From contig CAZRXW010000015.1 in NCBI GenBank assembly GCA_964604195.1, positions 1-23,143 on the forward strand: a DNA stretch of 23,143 nucleotides, in the 5' to 3' direction. This document shows positions 7,031-13,560 of the stretch, in pieces. The notes below the pieces were generated by a model. The model did not search any database. It had not been told where the DNA came from and saw nothing but the letters and a program-made list of their open reading frames with translations. Position 1 is the first letter of the stretch, and each line of letters starts with the position of its first letter. The DNA is from SSEF01 sp964604195 (GTDB taxonomy: Bacteria; Patescibacteriota; Minisyncoccia; Moranbacterales; UBA1568). The position numbers and the translations under genes were made by a program.

Positions 7031-8155
7031 TTACTTTTTGATAGGGATGAGTCCAAGTCGGTGACTCCGAGGCTCGATAGAGAGGATCTTCCATTGATAA
7101 CTCTTCCCAACCTCAAAGATTTCCTCCATCTTTCTGGTAGGATAAATTTCTGAGAATTCAGAGACATGAGCGAGGCCGTGGATATCTTTGTCGAGATAAA
7201 CAAAGGCACCGAAATGATTCATCTTGTCGACTAAGCCAGAAACAGTATCCCCCACCTTGTAGCGTTCCCCGACTTTTTCCCAAGGATCCTCCTTGAGGGC
7301 TTTCATAGAGAGAGAAATGCGAGCTTCATCAATACCAATAATTTTGGCTTCAACAGTATCGCCAGTTTTCACGATTTCGCGAGGATCATCGATAAGTTGC
7401 CAAGCGAGTTCAGAAATGTGGACCAAGCCTTCGAGCTGTTTGCCTTTGTTCTCTTCACCGGGAAGAGCAAATTTTACGAAAGCACCGAAATCGACTACTC
7501 CAGAAATTTCACCTTTGATTACATCACCTACGTGGAGCAGATTAACGAGAGCCTTCTCTTTTTCGCTTTGAGCAGCTTTTTCTGAGACGATGAGTTTGTC
7601 ATTTTCTCGATCAGCATCGAGGATGCGGACCTGAAGAGTTTCCCCAACGAGTTTTTTGAGGAGTTCAAGAATCTTGTTCTTATCACCGTCCTCCACTCGT
7701 GGATAATGCTCGCTTGAAAGTTGTGAGACAGGAAGAAAACCAGAAATCCCATTGACTTCGATGAGGAGTCCTCCTTTGTTGGCATCCAAAACCTTTGTAG
7801 AGACAGCTTCTTTGCTGTCGAGTTTTGCTTCGATATCTTCCCAACTTTTATCATGAGAGGCTGCTCGGATAGAAAGCTCAATTACCCCGTCCTCATTTTC
7901 AAAACTTACGAGGGTTGATTGAACTTCGTCGCCGACTTTGAGTTTGCTGCCGCTTCCGAGACCGTCTCGCATTTCTTTGCCGAGGACGACTCCAGTACCG
8001 AGGGCTCCAAGATCAACGAGGGCCGAGCTTGAGCCAACATAGATAACGGTACCAGGAATAACATCACCAATCTCTGGGAGACTAGCCAGGTGATCCTCGT
8101 AGAGTTTCTCAAGGGGGGTAAGATTGCTTTTGAGCTTTACTTCAGGGGTAGACAT
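7031..8155 (-). CDS. rpsA: 30S ribosomal protein S1
   Basis: It binds mRNA and helps its loading on the 30S subunit. 374 residues with four S1 (OB-fold) repeats: about 30-100 (GDVIPGTVIYVGSSSALVDL), 118-190 (divergent), 207-283 (GDVIKGEISGVVDFGAFVKF... GLVHISEL), and 298-370 (GDTVSGLVDKMNHFGAFVYL... GLAHVSEF). Proteobacterial S1 has six repeats; four is usual in Gram-positive-like and compact genomes. The start ATG is preceded by TTTTCCT, with no Shine-Dalgarno. A promoter lies at 8316-8344 and the leader of roughly 150 nt contains a terminator-like hairpin, which suggests control at the leader. It heads a minus-strand unit with gmk and tilS. Confidence 0.93.
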   Translation of the reverse strand: MSTPEVKLKSNLTPLEKLYEDHLASLPEIGDVIPGTVIYVGSSSALVDLGALGTGVVLGKEMRDGLGSGSKLKVGDEVQSTLVSFENEDGVIELSIRAASHDKSWEDIEAKLDSKEAVSTKVLDANKGGLLIEVNGISGFLPVSQLSSEHYPRVEDGDKNKILELLKKLVGETLQVRILDADRENDKLIVSEKAAQSEKEKALVNLLHVGDVIKGEISGVVDFGAFVKFALPGEENKGKQLEGLVHISELAWQLIDDPREIVKTGDTVEAKIIGIDEARISLSMKALKEDPWEKVGERYKVGDTVSGLVDKMNHFGAFVYLDKDIHGLAHVSEFSEIYPTRKMEEIFEVGKSYQWKILSIEPRSHRLGLIPIKK

Positions 8156-8194
8156 AGGAAAACAATAGCTGAAGGAGAGGTAACTTCGGGTGAT

Positions 8195-8226
8195 AAAAAA
8201 TTAAAACCCCTCAAGATTTTAGGGGT
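8195..8226 (-). terminator. Terminator-like hairpin inside the rpsA leader
   Basis: On the minus strand ACCCCT (complement of 8221-8226) pairs with AGGGGT (complement of 8206-8211) around a 9-nt loop, followed by TTTAATTTTTT. It lies between the rpsA promoter and start codon with no upstream minus-strand gene to terminate. An attenuation role for rpsA is the simplest reading. A second small hairpin (CAAAGG/CCTTTG, 8241-8257) precedes it. Confidence 0.55.
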
Positions 8227-8315
8227 GCTCAATACTAATTCAAAGGAGAAACCTTTGTAAATCGAGATTAAAGCATCCCGTATGCAGTTGTCTTACTTTG
8301 GTTAAAAGTAGAACC

Positions 8316-8344
8316 AGCATAACAGAAGTGGTGATTTTTGGCAA
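8316..8344 (-). promoter_or_regulatory. rpsA promoter
   Basis: On the minus strand TTGCCA (8339-8344) is followed after exactly 17 nt by TATGCT (8316-8321). The TG-t before the hexamer makes it an extended -10 box. It implies a leader of about 150 nt before the rpsA ATG. Confidence 0.65.
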
Positions 8345-8383
8345 GAAAAAGCCTCAATTAGTGCTTGATGGGACGAACTTTTC

Positions 8384-8411
8384 TTGCTAAGCTAGCAATA
8401 CTCGATATCAA
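8384..8411 (+). promoter_or_regulatory. Possible promoter for the 8433-11974 operon
   Basis: TTGCTA (8384-8389) and TATCAA (8406-8411) are 16 nt apart. TTGCTA is also the left arm of a small inverted repeat with TAGCAA at 8393-8398, a possible operator. The leader would be about 15 nt. Confidence 0.3.
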
Positions 8412-8432
8412 TTTAGTCACAGTTTTCCCTTT

Positions 8433-9092
8433 ATGAATATCCAATATTACGGTGATTATTGTTTCAAAATTACTACTAAACCAAGTGGTCGGGCTACGGA
8501 GGACGTGGTTATGGTGACAGACGTTCCGGAGAAGGGGACTGGTCTTCGAGCACCTCAGGGTGAGGCTCATATTATCTTCCTATCCCATCAATCAGTTGAT
8601 GCTCCAGAACTTGAGGTAGTAAAAGGAAATCCAGTAAAACTTTCTGCACCAGGGGAATATTCAGCTAAAGGAATATCAATTCTCGGTTTTCCAAACTTTC
8701 GTGATGAGCAAAATGGAGTCGAGCGAGGTCAAAATACGATATTTCTTTTTGAAACAGAAGAAATTAATATCTGTTTCTTGGGGGCGCTTGGATGTGAGCC
8801 AGCTCCGAGTGTAGTCGAAAAGCTTTCGGGAGTGGATATTTTATTTGTGCCAGCTTCAGGGATAGATACTCTTCCAGTAGAAAAAATTGATGAATTAGTA
8901 CGAAAGATTGAACCAAAAGTTGTTATCCCAATGCACTACAAAATTAGCGGTATGACGACTAAACTTCCTGACGTGAAGCCCTTTTGTGATGCTTTAGGGA
9001 ATTGTCCCAAGGAAACACTGGCCAAATGGAATATCAAGGCCAAAGATCTTGAGGGGAAGAATATGGAAGTAGTGCTTTTGGACAAAAATTAA
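8433..9092 (+). CDS. Degenerate metallo-beta-lactamase-fold protein
   Basis: 219 residues resembling the UlaG-like MBL-fold hydrolases: N-terminal MNIQYYGDYCFKI, PGEYSAKGI near 73-81, RGQNTIFLFE, and IPMHYK at 165-170. The metal site is mostly lost. The usual HxHxDH motif reads HQSVDA (52-57), and the usual HLGDLGH reads FLGALGC (115-121), where the bridging aspartate is alanine. H52, D56 and H168 remain. It therefore probably does not bind the normal two-metal centre and may be a structural or binding protein. It begins the operon ahead of a single-pass membrane protein (10 nt gap) and gyrA. The start ATG is preceded by TTTTCCCTTT. Confidence 0.8.
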   Translation: MNIQYYGDYCFKITTKPSGRATEDVVMVTDVPEKGTGLRAPQGEAHIIFLSHQSVDAPELEVVKGNPVKLSAPGEYSAKGISILGFPNFRDEQNGVERGQNTIFLFETEEINICFLGALGCEPAPSVVEKLSGVDILFVPASGIDTLPVEKIDELVRKIEPKVVIPMHYKISGMTTKLPDVKPFCDALGNCPKETLAKWNIKAKDLEGKNMEVVLLDKN

Positions 9093-9102
9093 GCTTATTT
9101 CT

Positions 9103-9510
9103 ATGCGGATCAATCTTGACGAATGGGTAACGCGTATTCAAGAAAAGCCAGAACATATCCGTATGCGGTATGTGGTAGGTTGCGTAGTTTTTGCTATGCT
9201 CCTCGTTCTTGGAGTCTGGTCTTTGTCGGTCTCGGAAAGTTTTCGTGCTATCTCAAGTGATGCTGGTGCCGCCGCCACAGGGTCTAAGAGTTTACTTCCC
9301 AGTGCCTCAAAATTTTCTCTTGATGCGCTCCTTTCTGGTGAAAAGAGTTTGGAGGAACGGAAGAAAGAAGTTTCAGGAGAGCTTTTTTTCCAGCAACAGC
9401 TTGATAAGAAGGAGGCGCCAAACTTTGAGGAGAATGGGTATGTTCCAGCGCCAGCAGAAACACAAAATCAATCGGATCAGTCAGCTCCTACCGATACTCT
9501 TTCACGTTAA
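9103..9510 (+). CDS. Small single-pass membrane protein
   Basis: 135 residues, unknown function. A short basic N-terminus (MRINLDEWVTRIQEKPEHIRMR) is followed by one hydrophobic segment at about 23-43 and an external part of low complexity rich in Ser, Ala, Glu and Gln. No enzyme motif is visible. It lies 10 nt after the MBL-like gene and 13 nt before gyrA, so it is co-transcribed with both. The proline/serine-rich tail suggests a tether or cell-envelope protein. No Shine-Dalgarno site; ATTTCT precedes the ATG. Confidence 0.7.
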   Translation: MRINLDEWVTRIQEKPEHIRMRYVVGCVVFAMLLVLGVWSLSVSESFRAISSDAGAAATGSKSLLPSASKFSLDALLSGEKSLEERKKEVSGELFFQQQLDKKEAPNFEENGYVPAPAETQNQSDQSAPTDTLSR

Positions 9511-9523
9511 CGTCTAAACGCTT

Positions 9524-11974
9524 ATGTCGTCCGAAACTGCTTTCCATAGTGGCAAAATTGAATCACGTAATATTACTGATGAGGTCAAACAGTCCTACCT
9601 TGATTATGCCATGTCAGTCATCGTTGGCCGGGCTCTTCCCGATGTGCGCGATGGACTCAAGCCAGTACATCGACGCATTCTTTACTCCATGTGGTCCACA
9701 GGACTCAGGAGTACGGCCAAGTTTCGAAAGTCAGCCACCGTTGTCGGTGAAGTCTTGGGAAAATATCATCCACATGGCGATACAGCAGTCTATGACACGA
9801 TGGTGCGCATGGCTCAGGACTTCTCTCTTCGCTACCCACTCATTTGGGGTCAGGGAAACTTTGGTTCGATGGATGGAGATAGCGCTGCTGCTTATCGTTA
9901 CACCGAAGCCAAGCTCAAGGCTATTGCTGAGGAGATGCTGGTTGATATCGAAAAAAATACGGTTGATTTTGTTCCCAACTTTGATGGGATGCATGATGAG
10001 CCGGTGGTGCTTCCCGCTAAGCTGCCACAGCTACTCCTCAATGGTACGGTAGGTATCGCAGTAGGGATGGCTTCCAATATCCCACCGCATAACCTCGGCG
10101 AATTGGTAGACGCCATTTGTCACCAGATCGATAATCCTGACTGCACGCTGGACGATCTTCTTGTCTTTATCAAGGGACCAGATTTCCCTACAGGCGGCAT
10201 TATTTACAATGCCAAAGATATTCGTGAGGCGTATGCTACTGGGCGTGGACCGATTGTGTCACGAGCCAAAGCTGAAATTGTGGAAACAAAGGCTGGCTCT
10301 TTCCAGATTGTGGTAACTGAGATGACTTATGCGACCAATAAAGCTACGCTCATCGAAAAAATGGCTGATTTAGTGAAGGAAGATAAAATCCAGGGCATCC
10401 GAGATATTCGTGATGAATCAGACAAGGACGGTGTGCGCCTCGTCATCGAGCTGAAGAAAGATGCCTACCCACAGAAGGTCCTCAATAAACTCTATGCCCT
10501 AACTGACCTTCAGAAAAATTTCAATGTCAACATGCTGGCTTTGGTTGACGGAGTAGATCCACAGATCCTCAATCTTAAATCTATTCTCGAGCACTACATC
10601 ACTCATCGAGAGAAAGTAGTGACTCGTCGGAGCGAATACGAGCTTGAGAAGGCCAAGGACAGAGCCCATATTCTCGAGGGGCTCAAGAAAGCACTTGATC
10701 ACATTGATGAGATTATCAAAACCATCAAGCAGTCTCCAACCAAAGAGGAAGCTCACGCGAACCTCATGAAAAAGTTCAAGCTCTCTGAACGGCAGGCGAC
10801 AGCGATTCTCGAAATGCGCCTTCAGACTCTGGCTGGGCTCGAGCGCAAGAAGATAGAGGATGAACTCGCTGAGAAGCTACGACTGATTGCTTATCTCGAA
10901 GATTTGTTGAAACACCGTAAAAAAATCTTGGCTCTTGTAAAGACAGAGCTCCTTGAGGTAAGAGAGAAATTTGGCGATGAGCGCCGGACAAGAGTGATCA
11001 AGGGAGGTATTGGTGAGTTTAGTCAGGAAGATCTCATTCCGAATGAAGAAGCCATCATTACCCTTACAGATGATGGTTATATCAAGCGCATGAATCCTAA
11101 CACCTATCGTGTCCAGAAGCGGGGTGGCAAAGGTGTGATCGGTGCGACGACCAAAGAAGAGGATAAAATTGCCAAGATGCTCACTATCGAGACTCATGAT
11201 AGTCTCATGTTCTTCACTGATACCGGTAAAGTCTTTCAGACAATTGGTTATGATATCCCTGAGTCATCTCGCACGGCCAAGGGTCAGGCGATTGTCAATT
11301 TCCTTCAATTGGCCCAAGGAGAAAAAATTACGGCTATTGTTTCGTTTGGGAAGAAAGATGGTGCCAAGTATCTCTTTATGGCTACGACTGGTGGTACGGT
11401 AAAGAAAACCAAGATTGAGGACTTTGCCAATGTCCGTCGCTCAGGCCTCATAGCGATCACCCTTGATAAAGGCGATACACTCAACTGGGTGCGGCCCACA
11501 GTGGGTGATGATGAGGTAATACAGACGACTGAGAAGGGCCAGGCAATTCGCTTCAAAGAGACCGATGTCCGGGCTATGGGCCGTGGTGCTGCTGGAGTCC
11601 GAGGTATCAAACTGGGTTCGGGGGATACGGTGGTGAATATGGATGTGGTAGAAAAGGGGAGCAAGGATCGTACACTCCTCATCCTCTCTGAAAATGGCTA
11701 TGGAAAACGGAGTGATCTCAAGCACTACAAGATTCAGAAGCGGGGTGGGTCAGGGATTAAGACGATGAATGTTACCCCCAAGACTGGGAAACTCGTCGGA
11801 GGCTATATCGCTCAGCCGGAAGATGCTGAGTCCGATATGATTGTTACCTCCGAGAAGGGGATTATTATCCGGGTTCCGTTTCAGTCCATCCCTCTTCTCT
11901 CGCGTGTGACCCAAGGGGTGCGTATCATGAAGCCACAAGCAGGCGATCGAGTGAGTGCTTTTACGGTGCTGTAA
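9524..11974 (+). CDS. gyrA: DNA gyrase subunit A
   Basis: The DNA-cleaving subunit of gyrase, which forms A2B2 with GyrB to introduce negative supercoils. 816 residues, normal length. The catalytic tyrosine is Y126 in AAAYRYTEAKL, with the preceding arginine present. The quinolone-determining loop reads YHPHGDTAVYD, with Thr at the position of E. coli Ser83 and Asp kept at the Asp87 position. The C-terminal domain has six-blade pinwheel repeats and the GyrA-box QKRGGKG; a second copy-like QKRGGSG lies near residue 744. The GyrA-box supports gyrase rather than topoisomerase IV ParC. It is the third gene of an operon and is followed by a strong terminator. gyrB is not in the window. Confidence 0.96.
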   Translation: MSSETAFHSGKIESRNITDEVKQSYLDYAMSVIVGRALPDVRDGLKPVHRRILYSMWSTGLRSTAKFRKSATVVGEVLGKYHPHGDTAVYDTMVRMAQDFSLRYPLIWGQGNFGSMDGDSAAAYRYTEAKLKAIAEEMLVDIEKNTVDFVPNFDGMHDEPVVLPAKLPQLLLNGTVGIAVGMASNIPPHNLGELVDAICHQIDNPDCTLDDLLVFIKGPDFPTGGIIYNAKDIREAYATGRGPIVSRAKAEIVETKAGSFQIVVTEMTYATNKATLIEKMADLVKEDKIQGIRDIRDESDKDGVRLVIELKKDAYPQKVLNKLYALTDLQKNFNVNMLALVDGVDPQILNLKSILEHYITHREKVVTRRSEYELEKAKDRAHILEGLKKALDHIDEIIKTIKQSPTKEEAHANLMKKFKLSERQATAILEMRLQTLAGLERKKIEDELAEKLRLIAYLEDLLKHRKKILALVKTELLEVREKFGDERRTRVIKGGIGEFSQEDLIPNEEAIITLTDDGYIKRMNPNTYRVQKRGGKGVIGATTKEEDKIAKMLTIETHDSLMFFTDTGKVFQTIGYDIPESSRTAKGQAIVNFLQLAQGEKITAIVSFGKKDGAKYLFMATTGGTVKKTKIEDFANVRRSGLIAITLDKGDTLNWVRPTVGDDEVIQTTEKGQAIRFKETDVRAMGRGAAGVRGIKLGSGDTVVNMDVVEKGSKDRTLLILSENGYGKRSDLKHYKIQKRGGSGIKTMNVTPKTGKLVGGYIAQPEDAESDMIVTSEKGIIIRVPFQSIPLLSRVTQGVRIMKPQAGDRVSAFTVL

Positions 11975-11994
11975 CAAGAGTCAGGGTACCAAGG

Positions 11995-12020
11995 AACCGT
12001 CTTTTATGAGGCGGTTTTTT
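11995..12020 (+). terminator. Terminator after gyrA
   Basis: AACCGTC (11995-12001) pairs with GGCGGTT (12010-12016), including one T-G pair, around an 8-nt loop, and runs into TTTTTT. Typical rho-independent terminator. Confidence 0.85.
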
Positions 12021-12022
12021 GT

Positions 12023-12051
12023 TTGACAGGCAAAGAGTAAATCAGTACAGT
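12023..12051 (+). promoter_or_regulatory. Strong promoter TTGACA-17-TACAGT
   Basis: A perfect -35 (12023-12028) and TACAGT (12046-12051) lie exactly 17 nt apart. It starts directly after the gyrA terminator and would drive the 12087 ORF, and possibly read on to rpsO. Confidence 0.7.
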
Positions 12052-12086
12052 CCTAATATCTTCTTTTCGGTCATAAGGAAGCGTCT

Positions 12087-12317
12087 ATGAAAGAGATCTC
12101 CATCGAAGGGCCATGCTTTATGGTTGAGGGAAAGTTGCTTACCCGAGAGGGGCATCTCGTAGATGCAAGGCGGGTTTGTCCGCATGGGTATGAGCGGGCG
12201 AATTCATGCCGGTGTGCTCACCCGGAAGCGATCGTAGCCGATCCACCACCCGTTGAAGAAGATTGCCAAGGATTTCTGTTTGGGTTGCCGGCAGCAACGG
12301 GCCAGGTTTGTCACTGA
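12087..12317 (+). CDS. Small cysteine-rich protein, unknown
   Basis: 76 residues, not recognised. Six cysteines (residues 10, 31, 41, 43, 60, 75) and several histidines, with the CPHGYERANSCRCAH block, look like a possible metal site. Support for expression is good: TTGACA-17-TACAGT promoter upstream and AAGGAA six bases before ATG, one of the few genes here with a proper ribosome binding site. Base composition is visibly richer in G+C than the neighbours, as in the CheY remnant at 19023. Directly after the stop come two strong palindromes. It may be a recently acquired gene, or the stretch may act as an RNA with the frame open by chance. Confidence 0.45.
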   Translation: MKEISIEGPCFMVEGKLLTREGHLVDARRVCPHGYERANSCRCAHPEAIVADPPPVEEDCQGFLFGLPAATGQVCH

Positions 12318-12357
12318 CGGAATTCCGTCGCCACCGAGACACGCAATGCGTGTCTCG
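12316..12357 (+). repeat. Two adjacent perfect palindromes after the 12087 ORF
   Basis: GACGGAATTCCGTC (12316-12329) is a 14-bp perfect palindrome overlapping the stop codon. Five bases later CGAGACACGC (12335-12344) pairs with GCGTGTCTCG (12348-12357) over an AAT loop. No T-run follows. They could protect an mRNA 3' end or be part of a structured RNA. Confidence 0.7.
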
Positions 12358-12397
12358 AATCATTTGTACAGTGCCTTGCAGAGTTTCGGAAAGCGTG

Positions 12398-12425
12398 TTA
12401 GATTGCAAGAGCTAATTTTTATACA
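12398..12425 (+). promoter_or_regulatory. Possible rpsO promoter
   Basis: TATACA at 12420-12425 is a fair -10. TTAGAT (12398-12403) is a weak -35 at 16 nt. The implied leader of about 50 nt has a CAGTC/GACTG mini-hairpin at 12443-12455 and could host S15 autoregulation. Confidence 0.35.
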
Positions 12426-12482
12426 CCGAGCGCTGTTTGGCCCAGTCACTGACTGAGCGAGACAGTAGCTGACACAAGCCCT

Positions 12483-12749
12483 ATGGCCCTCTCACACAAG
12501 CAGAAGGAAAAAGTAACCAGTGACGTGAAGCGACACGACAAAGACACTGGTTCTCCAGAGTATCAGGTTGCTCTTTTTACCGCCCAGATCAAGCGACTTA
12601 CCGCCCATCTCAAGGAGAATAGCAAGGATTTTCATTCACGCCGGGGACTTCTTAAGATGGTTTCCAAGCGTAAACATCTTCTCCAATACCTCCAAAAGGT
12701 CAATGAGAAGGCCTATAAAGCGCTTATCAAGAAGCTTGGGCTGAAGTAA
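12483..12749 (+). CDS. rpsO: 30S ribosomal protein S15
   Basis: 88 residues, the usual length. It binds 16S rRNA early in assembly of the 30S platform. Family signatures are present: DTGSPEYQVALFTAQIKRLTAHLKENSKDFHSRRGLLKMVSKRKHLL (residues 21-67), including the SPE-Q and HSRRGL motifs that contact the three-way junction. The start follows GCCCT, without a Shine-Dalgarno. A strong terminator follows, then a NYN gene and pnp. The rpsO-pnp neighbourhood is conserved in many bacteria, though here each has its own signals. Confidence 0.97.
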   Translation: MALSHKQKEKVTSDVKRHDKDTGSPEYQVALFTAQIKRLTAHLKENSKDFHSRRGLLKMVSKRKHLLQYLQKVNEKAYKALIKKLGLK

Positions 12750-12755
12750 AATCCC

Positions 12756-12800
12756 AAAAGGAATATCGCCACGAGCTGAGGCTAGTGGCGAATCCTTTTT
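12756..12800 (+). terminator. Terminator after rpsO
   Basis: AAAAGGA (12756-12762) and TCGCCAC (12766-12772) pair with GTGGCGA (12785-12791) and TCCTTTT (12793-12799), ending in five Ts. The long stem with small internal loop would work in both directions. Confidence 0.85.
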
Positions 12801-12879
12801 CTAGGGTGTATAACTAAAAGTAGCCAGAGGATGTATTTTTTCGGTTTTCTCTGGGTAATTTTTTAATAAGGTACAGATT

Positions 12880-13377
12880 ATGGCACGTTTTGCCGATCAG
12901 CGCGTTGGAGTATTGGTTGATATCCAAAACCTCTATTACAGCGCTCGTGTTTTGTATGGAAAAAAAGTAAATTTTAAAGCAGTGCTTGAAGTAGCGGTGG
13001 GGGAACGAAAGCTTATTCGAGCACTAGCCTATGGTATTAAAACCACCGAAGGGATGGAAGAAAAATTTTTTGATGCCCTCACGAAGAGTGGTTTTGATGT
13101 AAAGACCAAGGATCTCCAGATATTTCCCGATGGATCAAGGAAGGGTGATTGGGACGTGGGTATTGCCATTGATGCTATTAAGATGGGAACAAAGCTTGAT
13201 GTGATTGTTCTTGTTTCCGGAGATGGTGATTACGTTCACTTGGTTGAGTATCTCCAAAATACCTTTGGTTGTCGAGTAGAAGTAGTGGCTTTTGCGGAGT
13301 CTTCCTCAGCTAAACTCATCGAAAAAGCCGATGACTTTCTCAATCTTTCCGAGAGTAAGAGGAGATTCCTTATCTAA
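12880..13377 (+). CDS. NYN-domain (LabA/PIN-like) putative RNase
   Basis: 165 residues forming one NYN domain, a PIN-like fold of metal-dependent RNases. Acidic residues at the expected places are visible: D14 in VGVLVDIQNLYY, D90/D92 and D98 in KGDWDVGIAIDAI, and D115/D117 in LVSGDGDYVHLVEYL. The SGDGD motif with a following hydrophobic stretch is typical of LabA-type members. No second domain is present. AAGG sits eight bases before the ATG. It lies between rpsO and pnp, so an RNA-processing role fits the neighbourhood, but its substrate is unknown. Confidence 0.85.
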   Translation: MARFADQRVGVLVDIQNLYYSARVLYGKKVNFKAVLEVAVGERKLIRALAYGIKTTEGMEEKFFDALTKSGFDVKTKDLQIFPDGSRKGDWDVGIAIDAIKMGTKLDVIVLVSGDGDYVHLVEYLQNTFGCRVEVVAFAESSSAKLIEKADDFLNLSESKRRFLI

Positions 13378-13421
13378 AAGCGCAAGAGAACAAGATCCGA
13401 GATTATCCAGGTATTTTTCTT

Positions 13422-13450
13422 TTGACAATAAAGTAAAAAAAGGATACAGT
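13422..13450 (+). promoter_or_regulatory. pnp promoter TTGACA-17-TACAGT
   Basis: A perfect -35 (13422-13427) and TACAGT (13445-13450) lie 17 nt apart, the same design as at 12023. The start near 13457 gives a leader of about 100 nt containing a long hairpin. Confidence 0.7.
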
Positions 13451-13494
13451 GCAGGCGTAATTGTTGTTTGGCCAGAGTGTGGTTTATAGGTACA

Positions 13495-13525
13495 CGGCTT
13501 GGTCTCAGTCACTGAGACAAAGCCG
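13495..13525 (+). promoter_or_regulatory. Long hairpin in the pnp leader
   Basis: CGGCTT (13495-13500) and GTCTCAG (13502-13508) pair with CTGAGAC (13512-13518) and AAGCCG (13520-13525), interrupted only by one G-A mismatch, with a TCA loop. Only three Ts follow, so termination is unlikely. In E. coli, pnp mRNA is autoregulated through an RNase III-cut leader hairpin; an equivalent control is inferred here. An out-of-frame ATG at 13533 opens a 23-codon frame overlapping the pnp start. Confidence 0.6.
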
Positions 13526-13560
13526 CGTGTTTATGAGCCTCATCATGGCCCATATTTCTT

